Of a DNA stretch of 6,837 bases, positions 5,123-6,837 are shown in pieces. The DNA is taken from assembly GCA_964654535.1 (NCBI GenBank), contig CAZZIZ010000181.1, forward strand, positions 1 through 6,837, given 5' to 3'. Position numbers and translations under genes: made by a program. The notes under the pieces were generated by a model that worked only from the letters and a program-made list of their open reading frames with translations, was not told the origin of the DNA and ran no database searches. Positions within the stretch are counted from its first letter, which is position 1; each line of letters starts with the position of its first letter. Source of the DNA: CAZZIZ01 sp964654535. Its GTDB lineage: Bacteria; Bacteroidota; Bacteroidia; Chitinophagales; UBA2359.

Positions 5123-6394
5123 CTAGGATTCAACAATCCCCTCAAGTCTGTCTGTCAAGGATTCTCTTCTTTTTATAAAGACTGTGATTAATGAAAGTAG
5201 ACTTAAGGCCAGACAAAGTAAGCCCCACTCTGAGACAGTAGGAACTTGATTTACGAGACATGCGGTACAAGGACCACCTTGAACAGTGTCACTTTCATTG
5301 TTTCCATCAGTAATTGTTAAAGTGTAGGTATCTAAAGAATTTGCAGCTATGTAGGCACTAAACGAAAATGGAGCTCCACTGCCTGGATCGGCCGAAGTTA
5401 TTAGGGCTTGGACAGCAGCGTTGCTCAAAGTATTTCCAGAGGCATCTAACAATCCTGAAACCGCGACGGAATAAGGTGCCATACCAGCACTAAGTGTAAT
5501 GGTTTCCTGAGCTAAATCGTTTTCTCCATCTCCATCTAAATCTACTCCATTGAAACAATTACATGGACCTATAATCGATAGATCAAAACCAGTAAAAGGC
5601 GTACCTGTGCAAACACAGTTCGAGTCTATTAAGTCATTAAAGGTATTACTGTTAGCATCATCACAAGGATCGTTTTCCACTAGACAAGAACCATCATCTG
5701 ATGTCGCGAGTGGATCGAAGTTACAAGCCAAGTTATCGGTACATCCGTCTACCATGCCACCACATTGAATATCAAGTGATACGTTGTCATAGGCAAAAAT
5801 GGCTGGTCCAGTTAGTATTTCCGGAATAAAAAATTCAAAACAAGTCGAAACCGATTGTCCGGCGAAGCTGCTCAAATCGTATGATTCATTTGTCCATCCT
5901 GTTCCAAGTTCTACACCTTGAAGAAAATCCGCTTCATACACCAACTGTGAGAACAAAACAGCTCCTGTAACTTGGTCTATAATTTCAATATCCACTGTTC
6001 GTGAAGCTGTAGCTACTGCCCCAAAGTTGGTATAGTCAAAGGTGGCATACCAATCAAACGAAAGTGTAGCACTAGTTGCCCCTGTTGGGATGGTTACATC
6101 TTGACACACTGTATATACAGCGTTGGCCGAGATTGAAGTATCAAACAAATTCCAGGCAAAGCAATTGTTAATTGCAGGGATAGTTGGATGAAATGCTGAA
6201 AATAATGAACCGGTGCATTCTATCCCATCGCCAAGACTGACAACTTGATTTCCAATGGTCCAAGGAGGATAGGCTCCTGTTTCAAAACCTCCGTTACTTA
6301 GTAGCTCACCATCAGTACACTGCGCATAAATGGTGGCAAAATTTAGGCATAGGAATGCTAAGCACAGACCAAGGCCTTTTGCAATATTTTTCAT
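5123..6394 (-). CDS. Secreted multi-domain protein with IPTL-CTERM-like sorting signal
   Basis: This 423-residue exported protein has a signal peptide ending at IYAQ (about residue 24). Residues 26-211 resemble a beta-sandwich, carbohydrate-binding-like module: it opens with LLSNGGFETGAYPPWTIGN and ends FAYDNVSLDIQC. Residues 218-237 form one copy of the GCTDxxACNFDPxATxDDGSC segment common in Bacteroidota surface proteins, followed by a CDDANSNTFNDLIDSNCVC segment (244-262). A possible calcium-binding DLDGDGEND loop (285-293) lies near CNCF, then a second beta-rich region (about 296-370). The end is VPTVSEWG (384-391), a hydrophobic span (392-408) and KRR, matching the IPTL-CTERM type of exosortase-like anchor. 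Sixteen cysteines after the signal peptide suggest disulfides. Thirteen residues (ESLTDRLEGIVES) extend past the basic cluster, longer than usual. It is probably displayed at the cell surface. No ligand is known. Confidence 0.85.
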   Translation of the reverse strand: MKNIAKGLGLCLAFLCLNFATIYAQCTDGELLSNGGFETGAYPPWTIGNQVVSLGDGIECTGSLFSAFHPTIPAINNCFAWNLFDTSISANAVYTVCQDVTIPTGATSATLSFDWYATFDYTNFGAVATASRTVDIEIIDQVTGAVLFSQLVYEADFLQGVELGTGWTNESYDLSSFAGQSVSTCFEFFIPEILTGPAIFAYDNVSLDIQCGGMVDGCTDNLACNFDPLATSDDGSCLVENDPCDDANSNTFNDLIDSNCVCTGTPFTGFDLSIIGPCNCFNGVDLDGDGENDLAQETITLSAGMAPYSVAVSGLLDASGNTLSNAAVQALITSADPGSGAPFSFSAYIAANSLDTYTLTITDGNNESDTVQGGPCTACLVNQVPTVSEWGLLCLALSLLSLITVFIKRRESLTDRLEGIVES

Positions 6395-6751
6395 CTATAC
6401 ATAAGATAATAAATTCGTAAGTGAAATACAATCATACAATCGGCTCGGACAAACTCAAAGGCGAATGAATGAAAGTTTATATAGAGATGAGATTATAAAT
6501 ACTTAAAAACTTTAGATTGATGACTGCTCTTCGAAGTTCCTTAATGCTAAATATTAGGGCGACATTCTAGTTCGCTAATGCAAAACCAAGCGTGAGGGAT
6601 GGAGGCATTGTTGAAGCTCCTTTTGTTGTTAACTTGTTTGGCTTAGCTCCCTAGAGCTAGAAGACAAACAGATGGCAACAACAGATAAGAGCGACTGCCG
6701 AGAGCCCGACCCTTTGCGAAGCAAGAAGGGGCACGCCCAAAAAAATATCAT
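6395..6751. other. Gene-free region holding a structured RNA element
   Basis: This 357-base stretch lies between the start of the secreted-protein gene and the end of the purU-like gene. Its left part (6395-6589) must include the minus-strand promoter of the secreted-protein gene, but I found no convincing TAnnTTTG element there. It also holds a bulged hairpin at 6553-6579 (ATTAG plus CGA against TCGCTAAT). The right part is taken up by the folded element at 6590-6736. No coding potential was seen. Confidence 0.6.
6590..6736 (+). ncRNA. Structured RNA candidate with a three-way junction
   Basis: The stretch folds completely by eye. A closing stem pairs GCGTG (6590-6594) with CACGC (6732-6736). 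Arm 1 stacks GGG/CCC (6596-6598, 6705-6707), GGCA/TGCC (6604-6607, 6696-6699), GCTC/GAGC (6616-6619, 6689-6692), TGTTGTT/AACAACA (6624-6630, 6677-6683), TGTTTG/CAAACA (6635-6640, 6665-6670) and TAGCTC/GAGCTA (6644-6649, 6654-6659). Arm 2 is CCCTT plus TGC against GCA plus AAGGG (6710-6730, loop GAA, two-base bulge). The pattern GAGGGATGGA...GAGCGACTGCCGAGAGCCCGACCC...CACGCCC resembles an element I recall as recurring in Bacteroidota intergenic regions. Rfam Flavo-1 is one possible match, but I cannot confirm it. Strand is chosen by that recalled reading direction; a minus-strand 3' untranslated structure of the purU-like gene is the alternative. Confidence 0.65.
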
Positions 6752-6837
6752 CTAAAATACAACGGTCTTATTTCCATTGAGCAAGACTCGCTCTTCGAAA
6801 ACTAATTTGAGTGCACGGTTGAGCACGGTTTTTTCTA
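6752..6837 (-). CDS. purU: Formyltetrahydrofolate deformylase, C-terminal fragment
   Basis: Reading the minus strand in from the window edge gives 27 codons before a TAG stop at 6752-6754. The last residues are RALKLVFEERVLLNGNKTVVF. This matches the conserved end of PurU, which typically closes with an HL/EDRVLVNGNKTVVF-like sequence. PurU hydrolyses 10-formyltetrahydrofolate to formate and tetrahydrofolate, balancing one-carbon units and supplying formate for purine synthesis. Only the tail is in the window; the ACT domain, the formyltransferase-like domain and the start lie beyond 6837. Its 3' end faces the structured element 15 bases away. The gene name rests on this short tail alone, but that tail is distinctive. 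Confidence 0.8.
   Translation of the reverse strand, partial: EKTVLNRALKLVFEERVLLNGNKTVVF

Noticed and set aside
5550..5768. A 72-codon plus-strand open frame inside the CTERM protein gene
   Set aside because: It is antisense to the cysteine-module region, and its composition reflects the other strand.
6526..6535. Ten-base repeat GCTCTTCGAA, also at 6790-6799 in the purU tail
   Set aside because: It has no extended similarity on either side and reads as chance; it is not evidence of a duplicated gene end.
1..6837. CRISPR array, tRNA, rRNA, prophage or defence genes
   Set aside because: No spaced repeat array, cloverleaf, ribosomal RNA segment or recognisable defence or phage protein was seen. 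The only long repeats are the two REP-like copies.

Overview
The window is chromosomal DNA from a member of the Bacteroidota, probably a marine or aquatic lineage such as Saprospiria or Flavobacteriia. The evidence is protein-level: a DUF3127 protein, a large secreted M14 peptidase of the Bacteroidota type, a secreted protein with a GCTDxxACNFDPxATxDDGSC segment and a VPTVSEWG C-terminal sorting signal, and a Bacteroidota-style RAYT transposase. Upstream regions are AT-rich with no clear Shine-Dalgarno sequences, which also fits. Genus cannot be read from the window.

Layout. Positions 1-726 hold a REP-associated tyrosine transposase (real start most likely at 107). It is bracketed by two direct copies of a 54-base two-hairpin repeat that match at 52 of 54 positions. 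A minus-strand intrinsic terminator (739-776) closes a small outer-membrane beta-barrel gene (801-1409, minus). A 229-base gap with nested inverted repeats separates it from an 853-residue secreted M14 metallocarboxypeptidase-like protein (1639-4200, minus). Two small plus-strand genes follow: a KTSC-domain protein (4290-4511) and an OB-fold DUF3127 protein with an SSB-like acidic tip (4619-5023), ended by a strong terminator (5068-5098). A secreted multi-cysteine protein with an IPTL-CTERM-like anchor lies on the minus strand (5123-6394).

The right end has no complete gene but is not empty. Positions 6590-6736 fold by eye into a closed three-way junction with one long arm and one short hairpin, which is strong evidence for a structured RNA. 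At 6752-6837 is the last 27 codons of a minus-strand gene whose end (ERVLLNGNKTVVF) looks like formyltetrahydrofolate deformylase, PurU.

The genes do not form one pathway. Three encode exported or envelope proteins, two encode small putative nucleic-acid-binding proteins, one is a domesticated-type transposase with its repeats, and one is a folate/purine enzyme fragment. The most interesting items are the structured RNA, the RAYT-repeat unit, and the SSB-like tip on the DUF3127 protein. No defence system, CRISPR array, prophage or biosynthetic cluster was seen.
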